The notes: generated from the sequence alone by a model not told the origin. A stretch of DNA of 38,744 nucleotides from Bacillota bacterium (GCA_023415775.1 JAEZJM010000012.1:1-38744); one strand, 5' to 3'; shown: positions 7,868-15,559, counted from the stretch's first letter. Program-made: numbers and translations.

Positions 7868-8056
7868 GATTGTTCCTCCTTGAGGTTTATTTGCTTTTAT
7901 TATAAAAAATCAATTTGGCAAAAATATGGCGCAGTTGTGACAAAAATGTGAAACATGCAGATCGGCGATAAAGGGAAAATTACCCATACCGGAAGGGAAT
8001 GCGCCGCCGCAAACGGAATAATAATCCTATAATCACTGCGAAACGAGGTGGCCCGC

Positions 8057-8440
8057 GTGATAGTGGGTATCGGCATCGACATCATCGAAATCGACCGCAT
8101 CGGGGCGGCAGTAGAGCGGGACGGCTTCGTCCGCCGCGTCTTCACCGCCGCCGAGCGCGAATATTGCGACAGGCGGGGCGTGCAGCGGCCGGCCTCCTAC
8201 GCCGCCCGTTTCGCCGGCAAAGAAGCGGTCATGAAAGCGTTCGGTACCGGACTGTCGGCAGGCACCTGGCAAGACGTCGAGATACTCGCGGACGCCAACG
8301 GGCGGCCGACGGTGAAGCTCCACGGATGCTTCGGGGAATTGGCCGCAAAAATGGGCGTGACCGCCGTCCACATCTCACTGAGCCACGCCCGCGAATTCGC
8401 AACAGCGCAAGCTGTCCTGTGGGGAGGCGACCAAACGTGA
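8057..8440 (+). CDS. acpS: Holo-[acyl-carrier-protein] synthase
   Basis: Transfers the 4'-phosphopantetheine arm from CoA to acyl carrier protein. 127 residues, normal length. The start MIVGIGIDIIEIDRI is the AcpS signature with the Mg-binding Asp, and FAGKEAVMKAFGTG carries the second metal ligand and CoA-binding Lys. HISLSHAREFATAQAVL closes the fold. The GTG at 8057 is preferred over the in-frame GTG at 8048 because GAGG (8045-8048) is then correctly spaced and the canonical N-terminus results. It overlaps nnr by 4 nt (GTGA), indicating translational coupling. A TATAAT lies at 8028-8033 without a clear -35. Confidence 0.96.
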   Translation: MIVGIGIDIIEIDRIGAAVERDGFVRRVFTAAEREYCDRRGVQRPASYAARFAGKEAVMKAFGTGLSAGTWQDVEILADANGRPTVKLHGCFGELAAKMGVTAVHISLSHAREFATAQAVLWGGDQT

Positions 8441-9987
8441 AGGTGACTACGGCGGCGGAGATGCGCCGGATCGACGAACAGGCCATGAACGAATACGGTC
8501 TCGCCGGCATCGCCCTCATGGAGAACGCCGGTGGCGAGGTGGCCCGCAAAGTAGCCGAAATCCTCGGCGGCACGGCCGACAAGAAGGTATGCATTTTCTG
8601 CGGTAAAGGGAACAACGGCGGCGACGGCTTCGTAGCCGCTCGCCACCTGGCCACCCGCGGAGCCAAGGTCAAGGTCTTCCTGCTGGGGGCGAAAAGCGCC
8701 GTCGGCGGCGACGCCCTCGCCAATCTCGACATCCTTCTGAAGATGGGCACCGAAGTGATCGAAATTGTCGGCGAGCGCGACGGCGACAAGGCGGCGCTGG
8801 CGACCGCCTTCGCCGACTGCCTGGTCGACGCCCTCCTCGGCACCGGCTTCAGCGGCGAAATCGGCGGCGACCTCGCCGCAATCGTCAAGATAATCAACAC
8901 CGCCGGCAAGCCCGTAGTCGCCGTCGACATCCCCACCGGCATCGACGCCGACACCGGCCGCGTGCGGGGCGTGGCTGTCAGCGCCACCCATACCGTCACC
9001 TTCGGACTGCCGAAACCGGGCCTCCTCTTTCAACCCGGCGCAGCCCACGCCGGCGCGCTAACCGTCGCCGACATCGGACTGCCGCCCGCGCTCCTCGCCG
9101 ACCCCGCCATCCGGCAAAACACCGTCACCGCCGGGCTTGTCCGGCGCCTCCTGCCGCCGCGTCCCCCCTGGGCCCACAAAGGCACCGGGGGCCGGGTCGC
9201 TTTCGTCGCCGGATCGCCGGGCCTCACCGGCGCTGCCGCCCTCGCCGCGATGGCGGCGGTGCGCACCGGAGCGGGCCTGGTTACGCTGGGTGTCGCCGCC
9301 GGCCTCAACGCTATAATGGAAGTAAAGCTGACCGAAGTGATGACCAGGCCGCTGTCCGAAGAGACCAACGGCCTCCTCGGACTGGCGGCCGTCGAAGAAA
9401 TTGCCGTCATGGCCGAAACCGCCGATGTCCTGGCCATTGGGCCGGGCCTCGGCCGCGCCGAGGAAACCTTCGCCGCAGTAAGGGAAATCGTGCGCAGCGT
9501 CCGCTGCCCGCTCGTCATCGACGCCGACGGCCTAAACGCCCTCGCCGGTCACACCGAAATACTGCTCGAAACCGAAGCCCTCCCCGTCCTCACGCCCCAC
9601 CCGGGCGAACTTGCCCGCCTGACGGGGCGCCCCCTGCCGGTCATCAACGCCGACCGGCTGTCGGCGGCCCGCGACGCGGCCGCCGCCCTGGCAGCCATCG
9701 TCGTTCTCAAAGGACCGGGCACAGTCATCGCCTATCCTGACGGCGAAGTATTCATCAACACCACCGGCAACGCCGCCCTGGCCACCGGCGGCACCGGCGA
9801 CGTACTCACCGGCGTCGTCGCCGCCCTCATCGCCCAGGGCCTCACCAGCCACGACGCCGCAGTAGCCGGCGTGTTCCTCCACGGCCTGGCGGGCGAAACA
9901 GCATCCCGTACCGGTCTGATCGGCATGGCGGCCGGCGACCTCCTTGCGGCGCTCCCGGCGGCCGTCGCCGCCCTCCACAACGCCTGA
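8437..9987 (+). CDS. nnr: Bifunctional NAD(P)H-hydrate epimerase / ADP-dependent NAD(P)H-hydrate dehydratase
   Basis: This 516-residue repair enzyme restores NADH and NADPH damaged by hydration. The N-terminal YjeF_N epimerase domain (about 1-210) has CGKGNNGGDGFVAARHL (55-71) and VVAVDIPTGIDADTG. The C-terminal YjeF_C ribokinase-like dehydratase (about 225-510) has HKGTGGRVAFVAGSPG, IGPGLGR, VIDADGLNAL, LTPHPGELARLTG and the catalytic GGTGD (451-455). The GTG start overlaps acpS by 4 nt, with GGGGAGG upstream. In B. subtilis the acpS region likewise leads to the ndoAI-ndoA toxin-antitoxin pair; here nnr sits between, without alr, which is elsewhere in the window. Confidence 0.95.
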   Translation: MKVTTAAEMRRIDEQAMNEYGLAGIALMENAGGEVARKVAEILGGTADKKVCIFCGKGNNGGDGFVAARHLATRGAKVKVFLLGAKSAVGGDALANLDILLKMGTEVIEIVGERDGDKAALATAFADCLVDALLGTGFSGEIGGDLAAIVKIINTAGKPVVAVDIPTGIDADTGRVRGVAVSATHTVTFGLPKPGLLFQPGAAHAGALTVADIGLPPALLADPAIRQNTVTAGLVRRLLPPRPPWAHKGTGGRVAFVAGSPGLTGAAALAAMAAVRTGAGLVTLGVAAGLNAIMEVKLTEVMTRPLSEETNGLLGLAAVEEIAVMAETADVLAIGPGLGRAEETFAAVREIVRSVRCPLVIDADGLNALAGHTEILLETEALPVLTPHPGELARLTGRPLPVINADRLSAARDAAAALAAIVVLKGPGTVIAYPDGEVFINTTGNAALATGGTGDVLTGVVAALIAQGLTSHDAAVAGVFLHGLAGETASRTGLIGMAAGDLLAALPAAVAALHNA

Positions 9988-10117
9988 ACGCGACTGCCAA
10001 CATTTGCGTTTTGCGGCATAATTTGCGTCTTGCCAATGCATACTTAACCATGATACAGTACAAGCGGGAATCCAGTGATTGACAGGCTTAAAACGGCTTT
10101 CCAGTATATCAGCATCA

Positions 10118-10169
10118 TTGACATTCGTATAGCGATACTCATATAATGATTATATATTATGTTATATCG
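10118..10169 (+). promoter_or_regulatory. mazEF promoter with overlapping operator-like palindromes
   Basis: TTGACA (10118-10123) and TATAAT (10142-10147) are both perfect with an 18-bp spacer. ATATAAT-G-ATTATAT (10141-10155) is a perfect inverted repeat covering the -10 and predicted start, followed by a second imperfect one (about 10152-10167). MazE/EndoAI-type ribbon-helix-helix proteins repress their own promoters at such sites; that role here is inferred. Confidence 0.75.
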
Positions 10170-10196
10170 TGCATAACCTGAGGCGGGGGTGATGGT

Positions 10197-10472
10197 GTGG
10201 CCGAGTTAAAGCGTATCATGATAAGCATCCCTAACAGCTTGCTGCAGGAAGTCGACGGCTTTATAGCCATGGAAAAGCTTAGTCGCAGCCAATTCGTGCG
10301 GGAAGCCATGCGCCTCTACATCGAGGAACGCAAGCGCAAAGCTGTTAGAGACTTGATGCGCAAAGGCTATCAGGAGATGGCCGTCATCAACCTGTCCCTG
10401 GCCGAGGAAGGCCTCACCGCCGACGTGGAAGTGTACGAGATGATGCCCACCTTGCTAGTGGAGCGTGAATAG
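10197..10472 (+). CDS. ndoAI: Ribbon-helix-helix antitoxin, EndoAI/MazE type
   Basis: 91 residues. The N-terminal half is a CopG/Arc ribbon-helix-helix: strand KRIMISIPNSLLQEVDGF, then a helix pair around SRSQFVREAMRLYIEERK. The C-terminal half (RDLMRKGYQEMAVINLSLAEEG) resembles the segment by which Bacillus EndoAI occupies the EndoA toxin groove. It should neutralise the downstream RNase and bind the palindromic promoter. The GTG at 10197 follows GAGGCGGGGG by about 7 nt. It ends 1 bp before the toxin ATG, the usual tight coupling. Confidence 0.92.
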   Translation: MAELKRIMISIPNSLLQEVDGFIAMEKLSRSQFVREAMRLYIEERKRKAVRDLMRKGYQEMAVINLSLAEEGLTADVEVYEMMPTLLVERE

Positions 10473-10473
10473 G

Positions 10474-10824
10474 ATGATCGTTAAGCGCGGGGACATTTAT
10501 TATGCAAACCTGAGCCCGGTGGTCGGATCGGAACAGGGTGGACACCGGCCCGTGCTGGTCATTCAGAACGATGTTGGCAATAAATACAGTCCTACCGTTA
10601 TCGTCGCCGCTATCACATCCCAGATATCCAAAGCCAAATTGCCAACCCACGTTGAGATCAGCGCCAAACAGTTCAACCTCGACAAAGATTCGGTCATACT
10701 GCTGGAACAGCTCAGAACAATCGATAAACGCCGCTTGAAAGAGAAGATTACTCATTTGAGCGAAGAAGTCATGGCGAAAGTGGACGAGGCCATCAGGATT
10801 AGCCTGGGGCTCATTCTGCTTTGA
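10474..10824 (+). CDS. ndoA: mRNA interferase toxin EndoA (MazF family)
   Basis: 116 residues, normal EndoA length. The family core is unmistakable: MIVKRGDIYYANLSPVVGSE, GGHRPVLVIQND, SPTVIVAAITSQ, AKLPTHVEI and SVILLEQLRTIDKRRLKEKI. MazF toxins cleave mRNA at short sequence motifs; Bacillus EndoA cuts at UACAU, but specificity here is untested. The ATG at 10474 gives the canonical N-terminus, against GTG at 10465, which would overlap the antitoxin. A hairpin terminator follows within 10 bp, so mazEF forms its own two-gene unit. Confidence 0.96.
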   Translation: MIVKRGDIYYANLSPVVGSEQGGHRPVLVIQNDVGNKYSPTVIVAAITSQISKAKLPTHVEISAKQFNLDKDSVILLEQLRTIDKRRLKEKITHLSEEVMAKVDEAIRISLGLILL

Positions 10825-10830
10825 TTTGCG

Positions 10831-10858
10831 GATAGGCGCTCGTGGGCCTATTTTTTTA
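10831..10858 (+). terminator. Terminator after mazEF
   Basis: ATAGGC (10832-10837) pairs GCCTAT (10846-10851) around a short loop, followed by seven T. Confidence 0.8.
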
Positions 10859-10873
10859 ATTGCCGCTCTGGTA

Positions 10874-10879
10874 TATAAT
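10874..10879 (+). promoter_or_regulatory. -10 box upstream of the metallo-beta-lactamase lipoprotein gene
   Basis: TATAAT sits in TGGTATATAATAAT, just after the mazEF terminator and about 57 bp before the chosen start codon. No convincing -35 was found. Confidence 0.45.
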
Positions 10880-10935
10880 AATTAGCAATGCAGCAAAATA
10901 AGCCGTCTACAACGCAAAAGCCGAGGAGGAAGAAG

Positions 10936-11799
10936 ATGCAGTTCAGACGAAGCTGGGCATTTGCCCTCGCCGCGCTGGCGCTGGTTATCGCGGCCGGGTG
11001 CGGTGCGCCTGCGGCCGACCGGGCCAAGGTGGACAACCTGGTGGTCAACGTCATCGACGTCGGGCAGGGGGACGCCATCCTCATCCGCACCCCTGGTCAA
11101 GTCACCCTGATCGACAGCGGCGACGTTCCGGCCAGGGACAAGCTTGTTGCCTACATTAAGAAGCAGGGCGTTAAAACCATCGACACATTCATCGTCACCC
11201 ACCCTCACGCTGACCACATCGGCGGCGCCGTCGCCATCATCGACAACTTCACCGTCAAGAGGGTCTACGACAGCGGGCAAACGACCACCAGCGCCCTCTA
11301 CCGTCAATACCTCACAGCCGTGCAGAAAAAGAGCATCCCCTTCGCGCTGCTCGCCGACGGCAAGGAAATCGACATCGGCGGCGGCACGCTCAAAATATTG
11401 AACCCCCCCGAGTCGCCCTTCGCCGGCGAAGCCGCCCTCAACAACAATTCCATCGTCGCTCGGCTCGCTTACGGCAGCTTTGCGCTGCTGCTCGCCGCCG
11501 ACGCCGAGCAGGAAGCCGAGGCGGCCATGGTCAAGAAATACGGCACAGGCCTGAAAAGCCAGGTGTTGAAAACCGGCCACCACGGCAGCCGCACCTCGTC
11601 CTCGCCCGCCTTCCTCAAGGCTGTTGCCCCCGATGCGGCTGTCATTCCAGTCGGGGCGAACAACGAATATCATCATCCCCACCCGTCGCTCCTGAAGCGC
11701 TACGGGGACCAAAAGCTCAAAATCTACCGCACCGACACCGACGGCACGGTCACCATCGCCAGCGACGGCAAAACCTACACCATCACCAAGGAGAAATAA
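10936..11799 (+). CDS. ComEC/Rec2-like metallo-beta-lactamase lipoprotein
   Basis: 287 residues. A lipoprotein signal (about 1-21) ends in VIAAGC, with Cys22 as lipidation site. The rest is a metallo-beta-lactamase domain of the type fused to ComEC: VIDVGQGDAILI (39-50), metal site HPHADH (89-94), LLAADAEQEAE and TGHHGSRTSSS with further His ligands, and NEYHHPHPS near the end. Stand-alone members are exported hydrolases; the ComEC domain acts on DNA, but the substrate here is unknown. ATG 10936 is chosen over ATG 10888 because GAGGAGG (10923-10929) is well placed and the signal peptide then begins correctly. The DUF3006 gene follows after 1 bp. Confidence 0.9.
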   Translation: MQFRRSWAFALAALALVIAAGCGAPAADRAKVDNLVVNVIDVGQGDAILIRTPGQVTLIDSGDVPARDKLVAYIKKQGVKTIDTFIVTHPHADHIGGAVAIIDNFTVKRVYDSGQTTTSALYRQYLTAVQKKSIPFALLADGKEIDIGGGTLKILNPPESPFAGEAALNNNSIVARLAYGSFALLLAADAEQEAEAAMVKKYGTGLKSQVLKTGHHGSRTSSSPAFLKAVAPDAAVIPVGANNEYHHPHPSLLKRYGDQKLKIYRTDTDGTVTIASDGKTYTITKEK

Positions 11800-11800
11800 C

Positions 11801-12022
11801 ATGCGCGTCCGAGCGGTATTAGACAGATTTGAAGGCGAAAAAGCGGTCCTGCTCGTCGGCGACGCCGAAGAATCCGTATCCTGGCCGCGGGCGTTCCTCC
11901 CGGAGGAAACCGCGGAGGGAGACATCCTGTGGCTGTCCCTGAGCGTCGACCGCGAGGCGACCCGCGCGGCGAAGGCGGAGGCCGAAGACCTGCTGCGCAA
12001 ACTATTGAACGGCGGCCGTTGA
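11801..12022 (+). CDS. DUF3006 domain protein
   Basis: A 73-residue soluble protein with the DUF3006 pattern: VLDRFEGEKAVLLVG, a central Pro-containing segment, EGDILWLSLSVD, then a charged C-terminal helix (TRAAKAEAEDLLRKLL). Its ATG lies one base after the upstream stop codon, so the two are cotranscribed. From memory, DUF3006 proteins commonly sit beside ComEC-like metallo-beta-lactamases, suggesting a functional pair of unknown activity. Its stop codon falls in the left arm of the repeat element described next. Confidence 0.88.
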   Translation: MRVRAVLDRFEGEKAVLLVGDAEESVSWPRAFLPEETAEGDILWLSLSVDREATRAAKAEAEDLLRKLLNGGR

Positions 12023-12150
12023 TAAAGCCCCATCTGCGGCGCTGCTCCTCCGGTGCGCCCCGCACAAAATTCGTATCGACAATCGCCACGGACTTATCGC
12101 GCTGGCAAGGCTGATGTAACCAGGACGTGCATCTGGAGCTTTCTGAACGG
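12016..12150. repeat. Palindromic repeat element, copy 1
   Basis: The terminal sequences AAAGCCCCATCTGC (12024-12037) and GCATCTGGAGCTTTCT (12129-12144) are an imperfect inverted pair. The same ends recur at 21130 and 21274. The outer arms CCGTT (12016-12020) and AACGG (12146-12150) also pair. The ~90-bp interior has no gene. This looks like a non-coding, MITE-like or structured-RNA repeat. Confidence 0.7.
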
Positions 12151-12176
12151 CCTTAGGAATTTCGAAACAGATCCGG

Positions 12177-12206
12177 GGTGGCGCAGCCGCCTCCTTATTT
12201 TTCCTT
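12177..12206 (+). terminator. Probable terminator of the metallo-beta-lactamase/DUF3006 unit
   Basis: GGTGGC-GCA-GCCGCC (about 12178-12193, with one G-T pair) forms a compact hairpin followed by the T-rich TTATTTTTCCTTTTTA. Confidence 0.6.
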
Positions 12207-12271
12207 TTTAGCTTTAAATAAAGAGTTTACCGACAAGTTGTGAGCGTAACATAAAAAAACCGACAGGAAAC

Positions 12272-12287
12272 TGGCAGGAATTTGGCT
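12272..12287 (+). promoter_or_regulatory. Candidate sigma54 (-24/-12) promoter before the amidase
   Basis: TGGCAGGAATTTGGCT keeps the invariant GG (12273-12274) and GC (12285-12286) exactly 10 nt apart and differs from the sigma54 consensus at two other positions. A start near 12298 would leave a ~35-nt leader. The overlapping TATAAA (12287-12292) is an alternative sigmaA -10. Confidence 0.35.
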
Positions 12288-12332
12288 ATAAAAGGCGAAT
12301 TGTAACATAACACGTCGCAATAAGGAGGTGTT

Positions 12333-13484
12333 GTGTTGCGTCGCGTCCTCTGTTTTTTGGTAATTAGTGCCGTGCTGGCCTTCTCCTCGGCGGGCTACGC
12401 GGCCAAAGCTCCGACGTCTCCCGTGGCCTACCAGCCCGGCAGCAAACTGCTGGCTGTCGTCGGCAAAACCGCCGGCGCCTCGATCACTCCCGGTGGGCAA
12501 CAGCTGACCCAGATCCGCTGGGCCAACCACACCGACGCCGTCACCGGCGCCGGCAGGCTTCGCCTTGTCATCGACACAACCGGCCCTGTTCAGGTCAGCG
12601 GCACCGTTTCCGCCTCGCCCACGCCACGCCTCGTTGTCAACGTCAAAGGCGCGGTCCCGGGCCAGACAGACACCGAAATCGACCTCGACGGCCGCATCGC
12701 CGACAGCATCAACATGAAATCCGACGACGACCGGAACACCGTCATAACGGTGGAGCTGCCGCTGATGGTCGACGAAGGGGAATACAAGGTATTCACCCTG
12801 CCGCAGGACATTCCCAACAAGAAACCGAATCGCGTGGTTATCGATATCAACCAGCCCCTGCCCCCGGCGAAATTCAACTTCACCGCGGGTCTGAAAGGCA
12901 AGCTCATCGTCCTCGATCCCGGTCACGGCGGCAGCGACCCTGGCGCGGTCGGCCTGGCGGGCAATCGGGAAAAAACCCTCAACCTTGCCGTCGCCCTCAG
13001 AGTCAAAGCGCTGCTTGACAAGGCGGGAGCCAAGGTCGTCATGACCCGCCAGGACGACCGCGACGTCTTCGCCCCCAACGCATCGGCCGTCGACGAACTC
13101 AAAGCGAGGGCTACCATCGCCAACGTCAAAAAAGCCGACATATTCGTCAGCATCCACTCCAACGCCGCCGCCAACCGTAACGCCGACGGCACCTCTACAT
13201 ATTTCTACCAAAAAACCCGCTACGATTACCTGCTGGCCAACAATCTCCAGGCAGGTATGCTGCAGACCGGCGGTCTGAAGGACAAAGGGACCCTATCGGC
13301 GAATTTCTACGTGATTAAGCGCACCACCATGCCGGCTGCGCTCGTCGAGATGGCGTTTCTGTCCAATCCGGCCGAGGAAAAACTGCTGACCAGTCCCCAA
13401 TTCCAGCAGAAGATGGCCGAAGGCATCGTCCAGGGCATCGAGAGCTTCTTCTCCCAGGCAGCCACCAAAGGGGGTGAATGGTGA
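12333..13484 (+). CDS. N-acetylmuramoyl-L-alanine amidase (AMIN + Amidase_3), exported
   Basis: 383 residues. It has a signal peptide (about 1-23), an AMIN-type beta domain (about 55-170) that targets the envelope, then a zinc Amidase_3 domain (190-375). The zinc and catalytic residues are all visible: H198 in DPGHGGSDPG, E213 in NREKTLN, H275 in SIHSNAAA and E339 in VEMAFLSN. It cleaves the lactyl-amide bond between MurNAc and the stem peptide. Start: GTG 12333 or, better spaced from AAGGAGG (12322-12328), TTG 12336. It overlaps the GerMN lipoprotein gene, indicating an operon. Possible roles are cell separation or spore cortex/engulfment; the GerM neighbour favours the latter only weakly. 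Confidence 0.93.
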   Translation: MLRRVLCFLVISAVLAFSSAGYAAKAPTSPVAYQPGSKLLAVVGKTAGASITPGGQQLTQIRWANHTDAVTGAGRLRLVIDTTGPVQVSGTVSASPTPRLVVNVKGAVPGQTDTEIDLDGRIADSINMKSDDDRNTVITVELPLMVDEGEYKVFTLPQDIPNKKPNRVVIDINQPLPPAKFNFTAGLKGKLIVLDPGHGGSDPGAVGLAGNREKTLNLAVALRVKALLDKAGAKVVMTRQDDRDVFAPNASAVDELKARATIANVKKADIFVSIHSNAAANRNADGTSTYFYQKTRYDYLLANNLQAGMLQTGGLKDKGTLSANFYVIKRTTMPAALVEMAFLSNPAEEKLLTSPQFQQKMAEGIVQGIESFFSQAATKGGEW

Positions 13485-14047
13485 TGTCTAGTCGCAGCAG
13501 ATATATTGCATTAGTGGCCGTCCTTCTCATCGCGCTATTCGCGGCCGGCTGTGAACCCGACCAGGCCGTCACCAGCCAGCCGCCCGGCGCCAAGCCGCCC
13601 GACAAGCAGGCGGCCCCGCCGGCCGCCGAGACGATGTCCGTCACCGTATACCACGCCACCAAAGACGCCGCATTTCTCGTGCAGGAAACCTACACACTCC
13701 CGAAATCCGACAAGCCCGTCCAGGCTGCCGTCGAGCAACTGCTGGCCGGACCGAAAAACCCCGCGCTGATCCGCGCCCTGCCTGAGGGGACCAAGCTCAG
13801 GGGTATAACCGTCAAGGATCATATCGCCTACGTGGACTTCAACGACAAACTCGTCAAGAACGGCAGCGGCGGCTCGGCCGGCGAAATAATGGCCGTGAGC
13901 GCCATCGTCAACACCGTGACCGAATTCGCCGATATCTACAAAGTCCAGATCATGGTCGAAGGCAGAAAGATCCATACCCTTTACGGCCATATGGACACCA
14001 GCGAACCGCTGAGCAGGTCGGAAAAGATCATCAAAAAATCCTTGTGA
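13478..14047 (+). CDS. GerMN-domain lipoprotein
   Basis: 189 residues. The lipoprotein signal ends in LFAAGC (Cys about 25), followed by a Pro-rich linker (about 26-55) and one GerMN/Gmad domain: SVTVYHATKDAAFLVQET, VQAAVEQLLAGPKNP, GITVKDHIAYVDFNDKLVKN, then IVNTVTEFADIYKVQIMVEGR. B. subtilis GerM has two such domains and helps hold the forespore engulfment complex; single-domain forms are widespread lipoproteins of unknown role. The start is ATG 13478 or ATG 13484 (TGATG overlap with the amidase stop). Translation is coupled to the amidase, suggesting joint work on peptidoglycan. Confidence 0.88.
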   Translation: MVMSSRSRYIALVAVLLIALFAAGCEPDQAVTSQPPGAKPPDKQAAPPAAETMSVTVYHATKDAAFLVQETYTLPKSDKPVQAAVEQLLAGPKNPALIRALPEGTKLRGITVKDHIAYVDFNDKLVKNGSGGSAGEIMAVSAIVNTVTEFADIYKVQIMVEGRKIHTLYGHMDTSEPLSRSEKIIKKSL

Positions 14048-14070
14048 GCCGCAATAGCATCTGGTAAAAT
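14042..14070 (+). promoter_or_regulatory. Promoter of the TPP riboswitch-thiC unit
   Basis: TTGTGA (14042-14047) and TAAAAT (14065-14070) are 17 bp apart, with an extended TGG before the -10. The -35 overlaps the last codon and stop of the GerMN gene. Confidence 0.65.
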
Positions 14071-14090
14071 AAGACTGTAACCAAATACCA

Positions 14091-14174
14091 AACCACTAGG
14101 GGAGCGTAATGCTGAGAGGCGAAAGCCGACCCTTGGAACCTGATTTCTGGTTAATACCAGCGTAGGGAAGTGGG
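14091..14174 (+). promoter_or_regulatory. TPP (THI-box) riboswitch aptamer
   Basis: It contains the conserved blocks in order: ACTAGGGGAGC, GCTGAGAGGC, CGACCC, GAACCTGAT, TGGTTAATACCAGCGTAGGG and AAGTGG, with P1 closing between ACCACT and AGTGGG. It binds thiamine pyrophosphate and sits directly before thiC. Confidence 0.97.
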
Positions 14175-14191
14175 TTTTACCAGGCAACTGG

Positions 14192-14227
14192 CAGCCATCT
14201 AACCGTTCGTTGGATGGCTGTTTTTTA
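14192..14227 (+). terminator. Expression-platform terminator of the TPP riboswitch
   Basis: CAGCCATC (14192-14199) pairs GATGGCTG (14213-14220), extended by inner AAC/GTT, then six T. Ligand binding should favour this hairpin and stop transcription before thiC. Confidence 0.9.
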
Positions 14228-14257
14228 TTGCATAAATAAGTAGTAGGAGGATTCGCT

Positions 14258-15559
14258 ATGACGACTCAGCTAAAGAAGGCCCTTAGCGGCCAGATTACCC
14301 CGGCGATGGCGGCGGTGGCGGCCGAGGAGGGACTTGCGCCGGAAATCATCTGCGAACGGGTGGCGGCCGGCACGGTGACGATATGCGCGAATATCAACCA
14401 CGCCAGCCTAAAACCGCGTGGCTTCGGTCTTGGCCTCAAAACCAAGGTTAACGCCAACATCGGCACATCGAGCGCCTTCCCCGCCGTCGAGCCGGAGCTG
14501 GCAAAGCTCCAGGCCGCCATCGACGCCGGCGCCGACGCCGTGATGGATCTCAGCACCGGCGACGACATCGACTACTCCCGCAAGGAGATCATCAAGCACT
14601 CCACCATACCTGTGGGCACGGTGCCCATCTACCAGGCCACTGTCGAGGCGATCAAGAGCAGAGGCTCGATCGTCGAAATGACGGGCGACGACATCTTCCG
14701 CACCATCGAAAAACACGCCAAAGACGGCGCCGACTTCATGACCATCCATTGCGGCATCACCCAGGCCAGTATCGCCAGACTGCGCCAGCAGGGAAGGGTC
14801 ACCGACATCGTCAGCCGGGGCGGCTCCTTCATCACCGGCTGGATGCTCCACAACGACAAAGAAAACCCTCTTTACGAGCGCTACGACGAACTTATGGACA
14901 TTTGCGCCGCCTACGACGTCACCATCAGCCTCGGTGACGGCCTGCGTCCGGGCTGTCTCGCCGACGCCACCGACCGCGCCCAACTTGAGGAACTGCTCAC
15001 CCTCGGCGAACTCGTCGACCGGGCGTGGGCAAAAGGCGTCCAGGTGCTTGTCGAAGGCCCCGGCCATGTACCCTACAACCAGATCGAGGCCAACGTCAAA
15101 CTGCAAAAGCAGATCTGCAAAGGCGCGCCCTTCTATGTCCTCGGCCCGCTCGTCACTGACGTCGCGCCCGGCTACGATCACATCACCGCCGCCATCGGCG
15201 GCACGCTGGCCGCCGCCGCCGGCGCCGACTTCCTCTGCTACGTTACCCCGGCCGAACACCTCGGCCTGCCGACCATCGATGACGTGCGCGAAGGGGTCAT
15301 AGCCTCCCGTATCGCCGGCCACGCCGCCGACATCGTCAAAGGCGTCAAAGGGGCATGGGAGTGGGACCTGTCCATGGCCAAAGCTCGCAAAGCTCTCGAC
15401 TGGGAAAAACAGATCGAACTCGCCATCGATCCCGTCAAGGCCGGCCGCTACCGCAAGGAGCGCAACCCCGGCGGCGCCGAGGCGTGCTCGATGTGCGGCA
15501 ACTACTGCGCGATGAAGATCGTCAGCGAGTACCTGGGCAAACCGATCGAAAAATGCTGA
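14258..15559 (+). CDS. thiC: Phosphomethylpyrimidine synthase ThiC
   Basis: A 433-residue noncanonical radical SAM enzyme that rearranges aminoimidazole ribotide into HMP phosphate, the thiamine pyrimidine. It is the short form lacking the long N-terminal extension of plant and proteobacterial enzymes. Hallmarks: NANIGTSSAF, GADAVMDLSTGDDID, GTVPIYQA, DFMTIHCGIT, SRGGSF, LGDGLRPGC, EGPGHVPYNQIEAN, GPLVTDVAPGYDHI and the C-terminal cluster motif CSMCGNYC (C410, C413, C417). That motif is C-x2-C-x3-C, one residue shorter than the C-x2-C-x4-C of long forms; I believe this is usual in short anaerobe forms. ATG 14258 follows TAGGAGG. It is controlled by the TPP riboswitch and is the only thiamine gene in this unit; thiL lies separately. 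Confidence 0.97.
   Translation: MTTQLKKALSGQITPAMAAVAAEEGLAPEIICERVAAGTVTICANINHASLKPRGFGLGLKTKVNANIGTSSAFPAVEPELAKLQAAIDAGADAVMDLSTGDDIDYSRKEIIKHSTIPVGTVPIYQATVEAIKSRGSIVEMTGDDIFRTIEKHAKDGADFMTIHCGITQASIARLRQQGRVTDIVSRGGSFITGWMLHNDKENPLYERYDELMDICAAYDVTISLGDGLRPGCLADATDRAQLEELLTLGELVDRAWAKGVQVLVEGPGHVPYNQIEANVKLQKQICKGAPFYVLGPLVTDVAPGYDHITAAIGGTLAAAAGADFLCYVTPAEHLGLPTIDDVREGVIASRIAGHAADIVKGVKGAWEWDLSMAKARKALDWEKQIELAIDPVKAGRYRKERNPGGAEACSMCGNYCAMKIVSEYLGKPIEKC

Noticed and set aside
7999..8436. Extension of the nnr frame upstream to 7999
   Set aside because: This part overlaps acpS entirely and reads as Arg-rich shadow sequence; the GTG at 8437 with its RBS gives the canonical epimerase N-terminus.
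10078..10110. TTGACA at 10078-10083 as a second mazEF promoter
   Set aside because: The nearest -10-like sequence (TATATC) is about 20 bp away, and the consensus promoter at 10118-10147 explains the operon.
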